Below, piece by piece: positions 1-9,853 of a DNA stretch of 64,000 nucleotides. The notes under the pieces were generated by a model. That model was given only the letters and a program-made list of their open reading frames with translations. It was not told where the DNA came from and did no database searches. This DNA is from JBCCWF01 sp038520475 (lineage in GTDB: Bacteria > Cyanobacteriota > Cyanobacteriia > CAKZMO01), in assembly GCA_038520475.1 (NCBI GenBank), contig JBCBLF010000001.1, positions 1-64,000 of the forward strand, in the 5' to 3' direction. Position 1 is the first letter of the stretch. Every line of letters begins with the position of its first letter. The translations under genes and the position numbers were made by a program.

Positions 1-786
1 CTGACCCAACCTGAACGGGCCGCCGCTGCCACGCTCGCTGCTGAAAAAGCCATTGATGCAGACGATGCTCATGAACTGGCCAAAGCAATCAAAGCGTATT
101 CAAGACTCTCGACTCCACCCAATGGGTTTTCTGAGTTTAATGTTCATCCTGGAGATGCGATCGCCTATCACTATTGGAAGCTAGCGCGACAGCAGTCTGA
201 TTTGCAGAGCCGTTCTCGACTCATTGCTCAAGGGTTACGATTTGCGGAGAGCCCGTCTGCTCGTCAGATGATCGAAAAGCTGCTCACGGATTTCACGGTC
301 GTCAAGTCGCGTCCGGCTCCTACACTTCCGTTCTACCGGATGAGTACAGAAGAAGAAATTCCCAGAATTATTCCCGTAGCTGGACGCCTACCGTTGGATA
401 CCGCATCCTTCAAAGAGGTTCCCCTCATTGAAGACGAAGGCATGTTCAAAATTGTAAAATTTGCAGGCACAGGAGCATGGGTGCCTTTACCGGGTTGGCA
501 GGTAGTCATTACGGCTGAAGATCCAGTGGCTGTCTTGGGAAATACGAGTCAGCTACCCATTGAGCTATCAGACGATCCGGAAGATGTTCTGATTCTTGTT
601 GATCGTTCTCGACGGGAGTGGAGTGCGGATCACTATTTTCTATGCGATGTGGATGGACAGTTGCAGGTCGTATGGTCAGCAGAATTAATCGATACGCCTC
701 TATTGGGTAAGGTCGTTCTGGTGCTGAAGCCAAAGCGAATTTTGGATGAAGAGTTTCTCAAGCAACCTTGGCAGCTTGATGAGTAG
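1..786 (+). CDS. Hypothetical protein, 3' part only
   Basis: The frame is open from the first base of the window to a TAG stop, so this is the C-terminal 261 residues of a gene that begins upstream. The first ~90 residues are helical and Ala/Lys-rich. The last ~170 residues look like a globular alpha/beta domain rich in Val, Leu and Asp, with no signal peptide or membrane segment in the visible part. A TTG at 202 could be read as a start, but the same frame continues upstream without a stop, so I treat it as internal. I do not recognise the family. The next gene downstream is almost 800 bases away, so nothing suggests an operon in this window. Confidence 0.6.
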   Translation: MTQPERAAAATLAAEKAIDADDAHELAKAIKAYSRLSTPPNGFSEFNVHPGDAIAYHYWKLARQQSDLQSRSRLIAQGLRFAESPSARQMIEKLLTDFTVVKSRPAPTLPFYRMSTEEEIPRIIPVAGRLPLDTASFKEVPLIEDEGMFKIVKFAGTGAWVPLPGWQVVITAEDPVAVLGNTSQLPIELSDDPEDVLILVDRSRREWSADHYFLCDVDGQLQVVWSAELIDTPLLGKVVLVLKPKRILDEEFLKQPWQLDE

Positions 787-1119
787 CCAGTCAACTGCAA
801 AATGGAAATCAAACAGCACTTGTTAATAGAGTACTCTGCAACCTACACCATGTTTCGCACTACATTTTGGATTGCAACATACCATCATGCATCCTAATTA
901 AGCACAGTCGTGTGGGGTGCGCCATGCCTAACGATATTACTTCTCTACTCAATGCAGTTGCATGTTGCTGTGGAACTGAGAGGCTCTGCCAATCGATGTC
1001 AAAAAATTAGGAACTTTTCTGAGCGATTGACGTCCTATGTTTAATAACTGATGGTTTGAGTGTAGTGAAACTTTACCAGTTTTGCTCTTGAATTAGCCAA
1101 TTGAACTGTTACGAAGGCC

Positions 1120-1153
1120 ATTTATATCATCCTCCGAAATGGATGATATAAAT
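1120..1153. repeat. Perfect 13-bp hairpin, 8-nt loop
   Basis: The arms 1120-1132 and 1141-1153 are exact reverse complements (ATTTATATCATCC / GGATGATATAAAT). No T tract follows on either strand, so a terminator role is not evident. Confidence 0.7.
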
Positions 1154-1423
1154 AGTGCTTTAGAGCGCTAAGTTGAAGAATTGGTATTAACAAGTTCAAT
1201 TGGAAAAAGGCTGGTCAAGAGTCATCGAGCGTTAAGCATTTGTTAAATATTGATTAATTGAGATACTCCAACCGGGGGAAGTGTTTCAGTCAGCAAATTT
1301 GTATGATAATAAATGTGTGGAGTTAGTCATCGCTGCAACTTAAAGTGACACTTTGTACATTCGAGTATCTAAAGAATTGTTCTTTTGATGCTACACGTAG
1401 CTAAATGTTGTATTGAGATTCAT

Positions 1424-1453
1424 TTGAATAGAGCATAAGAATGCTCTATTCAA
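1424..1453. repeat. Perfect 13-bp hairpin, AAGA loop
   Basis: The arms TTGAATAGAGCAT and ATGCTCTATTCAA flank a four-base loop. It lies about 120 bases upstream of the pentapeptide-repeat start, so it could sit in the 5' leader of that gene; the role is unknown. Confidence 0.7.
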
Positions 1454-1572
1454 CGGTGTGATTAGTGGTCTAATGTTTTCAGCTGTTTCACACTATCAGA
1501 TCAGTGGATTTTCCCATGTTGTTGGCTAGCTCATGAGTGTACTGGGGTCGTACAAATTCGGGGTCTAGTTTT

Positions 1573-2007
1573 ATGAAAAATAAGTTTTTTACATTGATGA
1601 TGATTGGTGCTTCGGTAATGGCGATCGCCACTCCTGTCGAAGCAGGTAATCCGGCTGATGTTAGACAACTATTATCAACTGGCGCATGTGCAGGTTGCGA
1701 TTTAACAAACGAGAATTTAAGCAACCTTCACTTGATTGGTGCAGATCTCCGGAATGCGAATTTGCGTGGAGCTTCTTTGGTTTCCACAAATCTTGAAGGT
1801 GCAGATTTATCTGGTGCAGATTTATCCGGCGCAAATTTGACTGGAGTTGTGTTGACAAATGCATTGTTACGTAATGCTGACCTTGATCAGGTGAATCTGA
1901 CGAACGCAGTGATTTATCATGCCGACGTCACAGGTGCATCAATGCAAGATGTCAACTTAACCAATGCTCAGATATATGGCACAAATATTAGTGTTGGTGG
2001 TGAATAA
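1573..2007 (+). CDS. Secreted pentapeptide-repeat protein
   Basis: The frame could start 36 bases earlier, but the ATG chosen here gives a clean signal peptide: a Lys-Asn-Lys start, a hydrophobic core, and an Ala-rich cleavage site near residue 25. The mature protein of about 120 residues has a short N-terminal segment with a CAGC motif, then roughly 16 tandem pentapeptides of the A(D/N)LXX type (ADL, ANL, AQI). This pattern forms a right-handed quadrilateral beta helix. Such exported proteins are common in cyanobacteria and mostly lack known functions. The paired cysteines next to the first repeat could form a disulfide after export (inference). A strong terminator follows, so it is probably monocistronic. 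Confidence 0.85.
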   Translation: MKNKFFTLMMIGASVMAIATPVEAGNPADVRQLLSTGACAGCDLTNENLSNLHLIGADLRNANLRGASLVSTNLEGADLSGADLSGANLTGVVLTNALLRNADLDQVNLTNAVIYHADVTGASMQDVNLTNAQIYGTNISVGGE

Positions 2008-2049
2008 ACGCGTCTGATTGCGAGATCAATCTGCATATCAAAAAACAAA

Positions 2050-2090
2050 AAGGTTAGTGCCCGTGCTGGGTACTAACCTTTTATTTCTTA
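2050..2090 (+). terminator. Rho-independent terminator
   Basis: A 13-bp stem (AAGGTTAGTGCCC / GGGTACTAACCTT, one G-T pair) with loop GTGCT is followed by TTATTTCTTATT. It lies 43 bases after the pentapeptide-repeat stop codon. Confidence 0.85.
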
Positions 2091-2268
2091 TTGCATTATT
2101 TCTATTGCATCGATAGAGAAGAAATAGAAACGTAAACGAATAGAGCAAAGAGAACCACTATGTAATTCTCCTTGCTCTAATGGCTCTAATTCTACGATTT
2201 GGAAAGGTTCACAAATTAATGAAAGATTTGGATTTGCATGGCAAGCTCAAACCCTTCATTAAATCTCA

Positions 2269-2664
2269 TTAAAGAGGACAAACAGGGTTGCTGTTTGCAT
2301 TGAGATTAATGGTGCGAGCTGCATCACTTACGATGAATGGCTGGTCACCACCACGGGTTTCACGAACCATTTCAGGTGCTAGGCTTAAGCATCCTGCAAC
2401 TGCTTCACCCCATGCAAAAACATCATCAGACATTCGGTCAGTGATGGGGGTATCAGTGGTGATCGAAGAATCTTCAACAATGCTAATTTCCATTGGAAGT
2501 GCATATCTCCAGGGCGTTACTGGAACAGAAGGAAGAAAAACATCACGACCACCCACAATGGTTTCTTCATCAGGAGCATACGTTTCTGCAAGCTCAGCAT
2601 TCGCAGGCAGTGCGCCACCCAGTGCTGCGATAGTAATTCCGAAAATCGCAAGTTTTCTTAGCAT
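2269..2664 (-). CDS. Small secreted protein, unknown function
   Basis: This is a 131-residue protein with a typical signal peptide (Met-Leu-Arg-Lys, hydrophobic core, cleavage after Ala-Asn-Ala near residue 23). The mature part is acidic and has two cysteines, one mid-chain in an AGC context and one in the C-terminal NPVCPL, which could form a disulfide. The start is supported by an AGGAG ribosome-binding site about ten bases upstream. I do not recognise the family. It converges with the pentapeptide-repeat gene; no partner gene is adjacent. Confidence 0.7.
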   Translation of the reverse strand: MLRKLAIFGITIAALGGALPANAELAETYAPDEETIVGGRDVFLPSVPVTPWRYALPMEISIVEDSSITTDTPITDRMSDDVFAWGEAVAGCLSLAPEMVRETRGGDQPFIVSDAARTINLNANSNPVCPL

Positions 2665-2733
2665 TTTGTTTGACTCCTAAAAATAGGTGAAGGTTCGTTT
2701 AAATCAAAAAGTCGCCATCATTCTTAGGGTGTC

Positions 2734-2943
2734 TCAAACGTAACCATCCCTACTATCCAATTCTTCAAATTGGCGCATGATTGGTTCGTTGTTGAGTTTG
2801 CCCTTTTGGACAACCTCAACAACAATAGTTCGTGCATCCATTTCGGAAAATGGCGTCAGGATTTTTGTGTTAAAGATTTCAATATCAACCTAAGGCGTTA
2901 GCGACTGTTTCAATATTCCCAAAACTTTACTGAAATCAAGCAT
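2734..2943 (-). pseudogene. Possible small gene broken by an in-frame amber
   Basis: On the minus strand an ATG-started frame of 69 codons runs to a TGA but is interrupted at codon 18 by TAG (2890-2892). Downstream of the stop the translation looks protein-like, with alternating hydrophobic and charged residues (for example DARTIVVEVVQKGKL). There is no good ribosome-binding site. It may be a decayed remnant or chance; low confidence. The rest of the 2665-3192 interval shows nothing I can name. Confidence 0.25.
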
Positions 2944-3192
2944 TACGTTCAGATTCACCCTTTTTTCAGCGATAAACGCATAATATTCCCTTTTTTGGAA
3001 ATCCCTTAAGATGTGTGGGTTACTGACGAATTACTGATTCGAAAGTTTCGAAGATAATGTTAATTCTTGGGTTGACATTTGGCTCCCAGGTATTCTGCGT
3101 TAGCGGGGGTATTCTTAATATCAATTCTCCAAAAACCAGCGACACGTGAGGCAAGCCATCCCATTACTAGAGCTTTCCTCGTCGATCTAAGG

Positions 3193-4857
3193 TCATTCCG
3201 GCTCTTGGTTAGCTTCAATTTCGAGTAATAAGGTATCAGCGAGCTGATGGTTTGGATAGACACGAAGTGCTGTTTCGAGACTGTTGATAGCTTCGTCAAA
3301 GTGTCCGAGAGCCAGCCAAACATAGCCTTGCCCAGTCAAAACATCGGGGTGTTCGGGGGCGCGAGTGAGGGCTTCGTCATAGGCAGTGAGGGCTTCTTGG
3401 AGATGTCCTAGGCTCGCTAGTGCTGTTCCTCGGTTATACCAACCAAGATGTGAATCGGGTTGTCGGGCGATCGCCTCATCTGCGGCATCAACGGCTTCAT
3501 CGTAACGTTCGAGATACCAAAGAATGACGCTGCGATTTGACCATGCGTGTTCATCACTCGGAGCAAGGGCAATAATCTCGTCGTAGGCTCCGAGCGCACG
3601 TTCATAATCACCCTGACTACGATAGGCCAATGCTTGATTAAACCAGGCAGAAATAAGGGTGCGGTCAAGGGCAATGGCTTGATTCGAAGCGGCGATCGCT
3701 GCGTCGTATTGTCCGAGATGCCAATGAATCGCGGACTGATGTGTCCATGCTGGAGCATAGGCCGGTAGAAATCCCACCGCTCGATTTGAAAGCGCAAGGG
3801 CCGTATCAAAATCTCCCAGATGCGTATGGCTAATGCTTTGCTGATCCCAGACATGGCCGATGCCCAATGGTCCCCACGAACCGTCGCCAGCGATCGCCAT
3901 GTCACAGGCATCCAAGGCAGCTTCATAGTGTCCTAGTCGGTTGAGTATCTCACATCGAAACACTTGAGCCATGCTGGATTCAGGATTAAGTCGCACGGCT
4001 TGGTCGAAGGCATGGAGACTATCTTCATTACGCTGTTGATCAGCCAGCAATAATCCTTGTTCGAGCCAGAGATTAAATCCGGTGTTGTTTGCCGTTAGTG
4101 TGCGATCGTAGGCAGCGATTGCCTGTTCGGGTTCGTTAATCTGCGCCAGAGCGATCGCCCGCTGATGAAGGGCAACTTCTGGTGATACCATTCCCCAGCC
4201 TTGGTCATATCTCAATGCAGAATCACAGTTAATCAGCGCCTCACGATGGCGACCAAGGTGATTGAGGGCTTCGCAACGGCGCGCGCGAAATCCAGATCGA
4301 GAAGGGTCTTGATGAATCACATGATTGTAGCTAGCGATCGCCGCTTCCCATTGCTCCATGCCAGCAAGGGCTAGGCCATGGTATTCCCATGCATCATCGG
4401 GATGAAACGGACCCCAGTGGCGATCGCGCTCCAGTGCAAGGCGACAAGACGAATGTGCAGCTTCATATTGTGCAAGCTCGACTTGAATTTGACACTGAGT
4501 CAGATAGCTTGGCGAATCATCAGCGCCTTCGGTGATAGCGGTGCTAATGGCAACAAGAGCTTCAGTCGGCTGGTCAAGGCGCTGGAGAAGCATGGCATAG
4601 GTTAGCTACAACGCTACGTCATCTGGTTCAAGGCCAAGGGCTTGCTCGCAGGCCGTGCGCGCAGGATCTAATGCATCGACAGTCATGAGAATTTGACAGC
4701 GATTCGACCAATAGTCTTCATCGTCAATGCCGTAGAGCCCTGATGGTTCTTGAGCAAGGACTGGGGCTGCAATGAATGCAGTGAGCGTTAATAGAAAAGC
4801 ATGGCGCATGAGGACATGATGGGTTGGAGGAGTAATCGAGTGGAAAAGTGATGACAT
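3193..4857 (-). pseudogene. Secreted TPR protein split by an in-frame amber codon
   Basis: Two open pieces are in the same frame and separated only by TAG at 4606-4608: an 83-residue N-terminal part with a signal peptide (Met at 4809, cleavage near AQEP) and a 466-residue part. Joined, they form one protein of about 550 residues with about a dozen TPR units. The stop falls where TPR units usually carry Trp (DDVAL-stop-LTYAM), so TGG to TAG is the likely change. Four TPR units have two cysteines spaced C-x15-C: residues 54/70 of the first piece and 34/50, 107/123 and 214/230 of the second. A WG motif follows three of them. Cysteine pairs across a helical hairpin in an exported protein suggest disulfide-stapled TPRs in the periplasm or thylakoid lumen. 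It is the last gene of the CIS-associated run. The downstream piece could be made from its own ATG at 4593, but without export. Confidence 0.7.
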
Positions 4858-4907
4858 GGGAAACGATTAACGTCACGTTGCCCAGGACATAAGCAATGGG
4901 GCAATGA

Positions 4908-7589
4908 TCAAAAGCGAGGCGGGACTTCGGCAGGGCTTAGCCGATCGGGTTCAGTTGGGCGTGGGGTATGAATTGAGTCTGTCGGTGGTGATGATGCACG
5001 ATTAGAATCAGCGTTGGGCGATCGCCGATCGAGTTGGGGTGATGATTGGGAGCTGTCGTCTGGACTAATGGGGGGTGGAGGCACGGTTTCGATGGTGACA
5101 GAGCGACTTATGGTTTCACCCTCCAGACTCGTAACCCGTAGGGTTAGGGTTTCGATGCCGCCTTGAGGACTGAGAGGGTAGGCGATCGCCCCTTGCAGCG
5201 GAACGGTTCCGGGAGAAGGAAGTAGCTCAACCGTCACGTCTGGATCGCCACTGACGCTCCATGAAATAGGAATGACAGGTAAGACGTCTTCTACATTCAA
5301 AGGAATGACATATTTGGCCTGAGCAGATTCGCCATTCACCTGAAACGAGGTGATCGTGAATGAAAGGTCTGGACGTTCGATGCTGATGGGGTCTGTAATC
5401 TGGGTGTCGATTGGCTCAGGAGCCTCAATGAGGGCTTCGTTGTCTGGTTGAATGGCCTCGGGGCGAGAAAACGCTTGAAGTTCGAAGGTGTAGTGACCGT
5501 CATCGCGTGCTGGAGTCGGAATATTCCAGCACGCCAGCACAGCATCAAGCTGACAGTAGTCTTCCAGTTCTCTCGGAATGCCACGGCTAAAATCAAATTC
5601 GATGGGGGCAATGAGCGGAGATTGGTCATCATCTCGACCAATCAAAATCAGCTTTTGGAGTTCACTCGGGTGGGCGATCGCCCAGTTTAAGCGAATTGGA
5701 GGTGCAAGACTAGTTGGGAACTCAGCAGATGGAAGCGAATCATCGGAGCCGGTCGGGGCGATCGCCAGAGCATAACGGGCCTGGGTTGGCTCAAAGGTCA
5801 TGATGTCGGGCAATGGCTTTGGAAGAATCGTGATGGGAGCCGTTTCACGGGTCAAGGTTTGAGTATTGCGCTGATATCGATGACCGCGCTGTGTGCTGAC
5901 GTCCAGCTCAAACTGATAAGTTCCAGCCCGATACGCATCAGTTGGTACGTTTTGACATACGAGATAAGTCCCCGAGATGCAGAAAGGAGTGAGCTGTGGT
6001 GGAATGCCCTCTGAGAAGTCAAACGTGATGGTAGGACTCATCACCGACTCATCTTCCGGCGATCGCCCAACTAAATCGACCGTTTTCACTTGTTTGGGTT
6101 GACTAATCTGCCAGCTAACTCGAATCGGTTTTCCTTCGGATTCTTGATAAGAAAGGTCCGCTGACGAAAATTCTAAGATTTCAGCAGGAGCGGGAGGACG
6201 GAATGCCAACCAGAGTGGAAATCCAATCAGCGTCAACATACCAGCACCTAAGAGAAGCAACAGCGCTAGATGCCACCACGGTCGAGGCTGCCAAATGAGC
6301 GAGCCTTGCAACGACTCTTGAACTAGGGGAAGGTTATGGTCATCTTCTAGCTCCACCATGAAGTTAAAGAGTTGCCCTCCACCCCAGAGGGAGCGCTTTC
6401 GGGCAGGGTAAGGTTGAATCCCTAAGCTCATGGTGATGGATTCATTTGGCAACACACGGATTGTTGGGCTAATGGCTTGTCCTGACGGCGAACCTTTATC
6501 AGCCCGAGTGATGGCGCCATCAGTGTCCTGGGCAACGTCAGCCCAATGAAATCGGCACAGATCTGAAGCTTCATCTAAGAGTCTGGCTCGGAGACGGAGC
6601 TGTCGAGCCGTGTTGCCTCCGTTACTGAGTCGGACCCAATATAGTCCCGCTTGATATTTGACCGAGCTGACGAGGGTTTTAAGCTCAGTTGTGAGCAGAT
6701 GATGGGGGGCAATGTCTAGATACAGAATATCTAATAGGGCCAAGTCCGGATGATTGGCTGAATGCAGCCTTAACGTTGGGGTATGCTGTCCAGCCAAAGC
6801 CTCTGGTGGCAGGGTAATCGTAAGCCGAATTTCTCCATGGCTCCGGGGATTGAGTTCAAGGCTATCAGTCGCTAAGACAACGCCAATCGTTTCAAATCCT
6901 TCGGGATATCGGACCCGATACCACCTCGGATCGAGATCTGGGCAGCTCAGTCGAAATCGATCCACGCGATCGGCTCGGTTGTAGACCGTCAGCGTGACTT
7001 CAACAGAACCACCCGGTTGTAGCAGCATCGGCTGATTTGAGCGAGTGATCGGTTGAACGGTAAATGTTGGATCGTTGACCTCGACAGATGCTTGATACGT
7101 TGGAATGACCTGAACAATTTGGTCGTATTGGACCGGGGTCTCTTCAGGATAGTGATCCGGGGCATCGACCACAATTTGATATGGATATGGGCTGGGTAGA
7201 GCCTGGGGCGGAACCTGAAGCTGAAATAGAACTTCACTGCTCTGTCCGGCAACCAGCGCAAGTCGCTGAAACGGATGGCTACACCACTGCGTCACAACTT
7301 GTGAGACATCATTCAAATAAACGTCAATTAAGGCATTCTGTAGTCCTCGATTGTGGACAATGACGCTGAGTTCAATCGTAGCTCCTGCTTCAGCTGTGTG
7401 ATGCCCGGAGGGACTAACGATGACAGCAATTGGAGATGCTGCGATCGCCACACTTCCATCTGATGAATCGCTCATGTCATCCGCATTGACATCGTCCATG
7501 TCTTGTAGAGACGAAGGGATTGGAGTTTGAGTCATGGGTGTCTTTGAGTAAGGAGCATGAAGAGTAAGAAAGCCACTCAGGTCAGGCAT
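4908..7589 (-). CDS. Single-pass membrane protein with tandem Ig-like domains (CIS-associated)
   Basis: This is an 893-residue protein. Residues ~55-165, ~165-295 and ~300-435 look like beta-sandwich (Ig-like) domains. One membrane helix lies at 438-463, flanked by Pro-Trp-Trp and Arg-Pro-Pro. After it come three more beta domains and a Pro/Ser-rich tail from about residue 830. The first two post-membrane domains are internal duplicates: each has an FDFSxGIP motif, then a C-x7-C pair (C537/C545 and C679/C687), then NxPT. A second Ig-like domain before the membrane carries an N...WY signature (N204, W223-Y224) that recurs in two other proteins of this run. A start at 7535 (MTQTP) is equally possible. 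It sits 30 bases after the WD40 gene, clearly in the same transcript. I infer a membrane anchor for the injection-system baseplate; the family itself is uncharacterised. Confidence 0.75.
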   Translation of the reverse strand: MPDLSGFLTLHAPYSKTPMTQTPIPSSLQDMDDVNADDMSDSSDGSVAIAASPIAVIVSPSGHHTAEAGATIELSVIVHNRGLQNALIDVYLNDVSQVVTQWCSHPFQRLALVAGQSSEVLFQLQVPPQALPSPYPYQIVVDAPDHYPEETPVQYDQIVQVIPTYQASVEVNDPTFTVQPITRSNQPMLLQPGGSVEVTLTVYNRADRVDRFRLSCPDLDPRWYRVRYPEGFETIGVVLATDSLELNPRSHGEIRLTITLPPEALAGQHTPTLRLHSANHPDLALLDILYLDIAPHHLLTTELKTLVSSVKYQAGLYWVRLSNGGNTARQLRLRARLLDEASDLCRFHWADVAQDTDGAITRADKGSPSGQAISPTIRVLPNESITMSLGIQPYPARKRSLWGGGQLFNFMVELEDDHNLPLVQESLQGSLIWQPRPWWHLALLLLLGAGMLTLIGFPLWLAFRPPAPAEILEFSSADLSYQESEGKPIRVSWQISQPKQVKTVDLVGRSPEDESVMSPTITFDFSEGIPPQLTPFCISGTYLVCQNVPTDAYRAGTYQFELDVSTQRGHRYQRNTQTLTRETAPITILPKPLPDIMTFEPTQARYALAIAPTGSDDSLPSAEFPTSLAPPIRLNWAIAHPSELQKLILIGRDDDQSPLIAPIEFDFSRGIPRELEDYCQLDAVLACWNIPTPARDDGHYTFELQAFSRPEAIQPDNEALIEAPEPIDTQITDPISIERPDLSFTITSFQVNGESAQAKYVIPLNVEDVLPVIPISWSVSGDPDVTVELLPSPGTVPLQGAIAYPLSPQGGIETLTLRVTSLEGETISRSVTIETVPPPPISPDDSSQSSPQLDRRSPNADSNRASSPPTDSIHTPRPTEPDRLSPAEVPPRF

Positions 7590-7619
7590 TTATTCACGAT
7601 GAAGATGAGAGGACGGCTC

Positions 7620-9779
7620 TCAGGGCGTTGAAGGGGGTAGATCGCAAAGAGAGTCGTGGATGCGATCGCGCCGTCGAACACTGACTTGCGTATTCTCATT
7701 TCCTGATGCAATCAGCACATCGTCATCCCAGATTTTGATATCAGTTGAATTAAAGGGAGTCCGCGATCGCTCAATCTGAATGCCGTCTCGATACTGGACT
7801 GACCGATGACCGGCCGATGAAAGCGGCCATAGCATGACGCGACCATCAGCCCCAGCACTGGCCAAATAACACCCGTAGGGGCTAAGCGCTACATCACGGA
7901 CAGGTTCACCCCCGTGTCCATCATTCCAGTCATCAAGCACGGTGCAAGGGCGATCTGAAATGAGACAGGGCTTAAGATCCCAGAGCGTAATATAGCCCTG
8001 ATTATCCGCAGTTGCGAGTAAGTAAGGCTTCAAGAAAACCGCATCTACGCTGGTCACATATTCTGCCTGACTACCGATACGGGGATACTCCACATCCAGA
8101 ACTGTGTCTCGCTGCCAGTTCCAGATCGAAAGCCGATTATAGCGACCGCCCACGGCAAGGGTGGATTCATAGTCTCCGACCATCGCAATGCCGTACACAG
8201 CAAAATCGAATTGATGATATTGAATAGGAAGCTGGACTCCTCGACGATCGCCCTGAGGATAGTCGAGTGACCATCGCAGCACAGCCCCACTGCCATGCCC
8301 GCTCAGCAGATGTCGAGAATCATGCGTAAATTCTAAATCTAGGACTCGATCATCTCGATTCAGTGAAAACGTCGTGGTCTGCCCTTGACCTGTAAACGAA
8401 CTGAGTTGAATTTCGCCATTTTCCAGCCCCGCCGCTAGCCAGTCGTGGTTAACAGGGCGATAACGAACGACACGAATGGCCTTACCAGCATCTGGCGATC
8501 GCCCAAGCTGTTGATTAACAATCGGGTTAAAAAATCCCCTGACCCGCCATTGAATCGAGGTCTGATCACTAGAACCGCTAATTACTTCATCAGTAGTTCC
8601 GCTGAGTTCAACAGAATTAACTGCTGCACGATGCCCAAAGTAAGGATTACCCGGATTCAGCCATGAAAACCACCAAATTAAATACAGCACTAGAAAACTG
8701 CCTAATCCCTGTAACCAGAGTGGAATTCGGGGAGGAATACGAAGGTTAACGAGCTGAGTGTCGTTTTGAACATCAACTTGTTTGTCATTGACGGTGCCTT
8801 GCACAACGAAGCGCATGCGCTTTTCAACGCCAATCCAGTGCTGCGAAATCAATGCTCCGAGCTGAATTGCAGATTGTTCGCCAGGTTGTAGGAGCTTCTG
8901 ATCGGGCAAAACCTGAAGGGGGAGGTGAGCACGATTGTCTCCATCCACCATGAGGGAGATGTTTAAGGGAATGTTGCTTTCGTTCTCAAACAGCGCATCC
9001 CAATAGATACCACCACGTCCCCATTGGTAGTGACGATCGCGCGTCGGGAGCACATGTTCTTCTGGGGTGCACGCAAACTGAACATGCCCCTGAGCAAGAA
9101 TCTCCAACTGTCCGGTTGCTTCAGACGTGGTCCCCCCAGGCTGTATGGCTCTCAGTGTAAATGGATAAACTCCGTGAATGGCTTTCACATAATCAGGAAG
9201 TCTCAGCACAATCGTCGTTTCAATGGTGCTATCTGCCGGGATATCGAGGGTGTGTTCAACGCCGCCAACAATCCAATCTGAAGGAATGCCATCAAGCCAT
9301 AGACTCGTGGTGCTTTTTTCATGGGATGGATTCTCCAGAAAAATCGGAATATGAACCTGTTCCAATGGGCTCGATTGAAATTGACGCACAGGCATCTTAA
9401 TTTCAATCGGTAACTCTCCGCCTGGATCGATATAAAGGCGAATGATGCGTCTTTCTTCTCCAAGTTCTAAGGAGGTTACGCGAATCGTCAGATTCGTCAG
9501 CCCAGCAAATCCGGGAATCGGAGACCCTAAAATGGTGATATGAAAATTGGTGCGATCGCCCGGTGGTTTGCGCGTGGAAATTTCTGGCGTGAGGTCATAC
9601 CAAACAGTTGAATTGTCTTCATTGCCAGGGGCAAACAGATCCAGTTGCATCGTTGCGAAGCGATCGCTCTGGTTCACGACTTCCACCACGAATTGAGTGG
9701 GATCAGCCCCAGGTGTATAGTGCAATGTCTGGGCTGGAACCGTTAGACCAATGCGTGTATCTGTCGTGGTAAACGTCAT
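7620..9779 (-). CDS. Ig-like/TM/WD40 membrane protein (CIS-associated)
   Basis: This is a 719-residue protein. Residues 1-118, ~122-228 and ~233-345 look like three beta-sandwich domains. One membrane helix lies at about 352-374, followed by a C-terminal beta propeller (~380-705) with WD-type repeats such as GHRAAVNSV, SGSSDQTSIQW and SAGADGRVMLW. The first domain has the N...WY signature (N36, W60-Y61) shared with the gpI-like baseplate protein and the next membrane protein. No enzyme motif is visible. Its fold order parallels the downstream gene (Ig domains, one helix, a large globular domain), so the two probably form one membrane complex. The 320-base gap upstream contains repeats, so it may also have its own promoter. 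Topology cannot be decided from sequence alone. Confidence 0.8.
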   Translation of the reverse strand: MTFTTTDTRIGLTVPAQTLHYTPGADPTQFVVEVVNQSDRFATMQLDLFAPGNEDNSTVWYDLTPEISTRKPPGDRTNFHITILGSPIPGFAGLTNLTIRVTSLELGEERRIIRLYIDPGGELPIEIKMPVRQFQSSPLEQVHIPIFLENPSHEKSTTSLWLDGIPSDWIVGGVEHTLDIPADSTIETTIVLRLPDYVKAIHGVYPFTLRAIQPGGTTSEATGQLEILAQGHVQFACTPEEHVLPTRDRHYQWGRGGIYWDALFENESNIPLNISLMVDGDNRAHLPLQVLPDQKLLQPGEQSAIQLGALISQHWIGVEKRMRFVVQGTVNDKQVDVQNDTQLVNLRIPPRIPLWLQGLGSFLVLYLIWWFSWLNPGNPYFGHRAAVNSVELSGTTDEVISGSSDQTSIQWRVRGFFNPIVNQQLGRSPDAGKAIRVVRYRPVNHDWLAAGLENGEIQLSSFTGQGQTTTFSLNRDDRVLDLEFTHDSRHLLSGHGSGAVLRWSLDYPQGDRRGVQLPIQYHQFDFAVYGIAMVGDYESTLAVGGRYNRLSIWNWQRDTVLDVEYPRIGSQAEYVTSVDAVFLKPYLLATADNQGYITLWDLKPCLISDRPCTVLDDWNDGHGGEPVRDVALSPYGCYLASAGADGRVMLWPLSSAGHRSVQYRDGIQIERSRTPFNSTDIKIWDDDVLIASGNENTQVSVRRRDRIHDSLCDLPPSTP

Positions 9780-9853
9780 ACCTATCCTACTCCTGCCTCG
9801 ATTACTCCTGATGGTGTCCGATTCGACGTCCTGTTTCCATGACCTAATACCGT

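Larger units (their letters stand above)
787..1572. other. Gene-poor AT-rich stretch
   Basis: No convincing reading frame is seen on either strand. The stretch holds two perfect hairpins, listed separately, and the presumed promoter of the following pentapeptide-repeat gene, for which I could not pick clear -35/-10 boxes. Confidence 0.6.

Noticed and set aside
4606..4608. Amber readthrough or genetic-code change
   Set aside because: TAG ends several clearly normal genes here (the first partial gene, suhB, the DnaJ-TPR gene, the Get3d-like gene), so general recoding is not credible.
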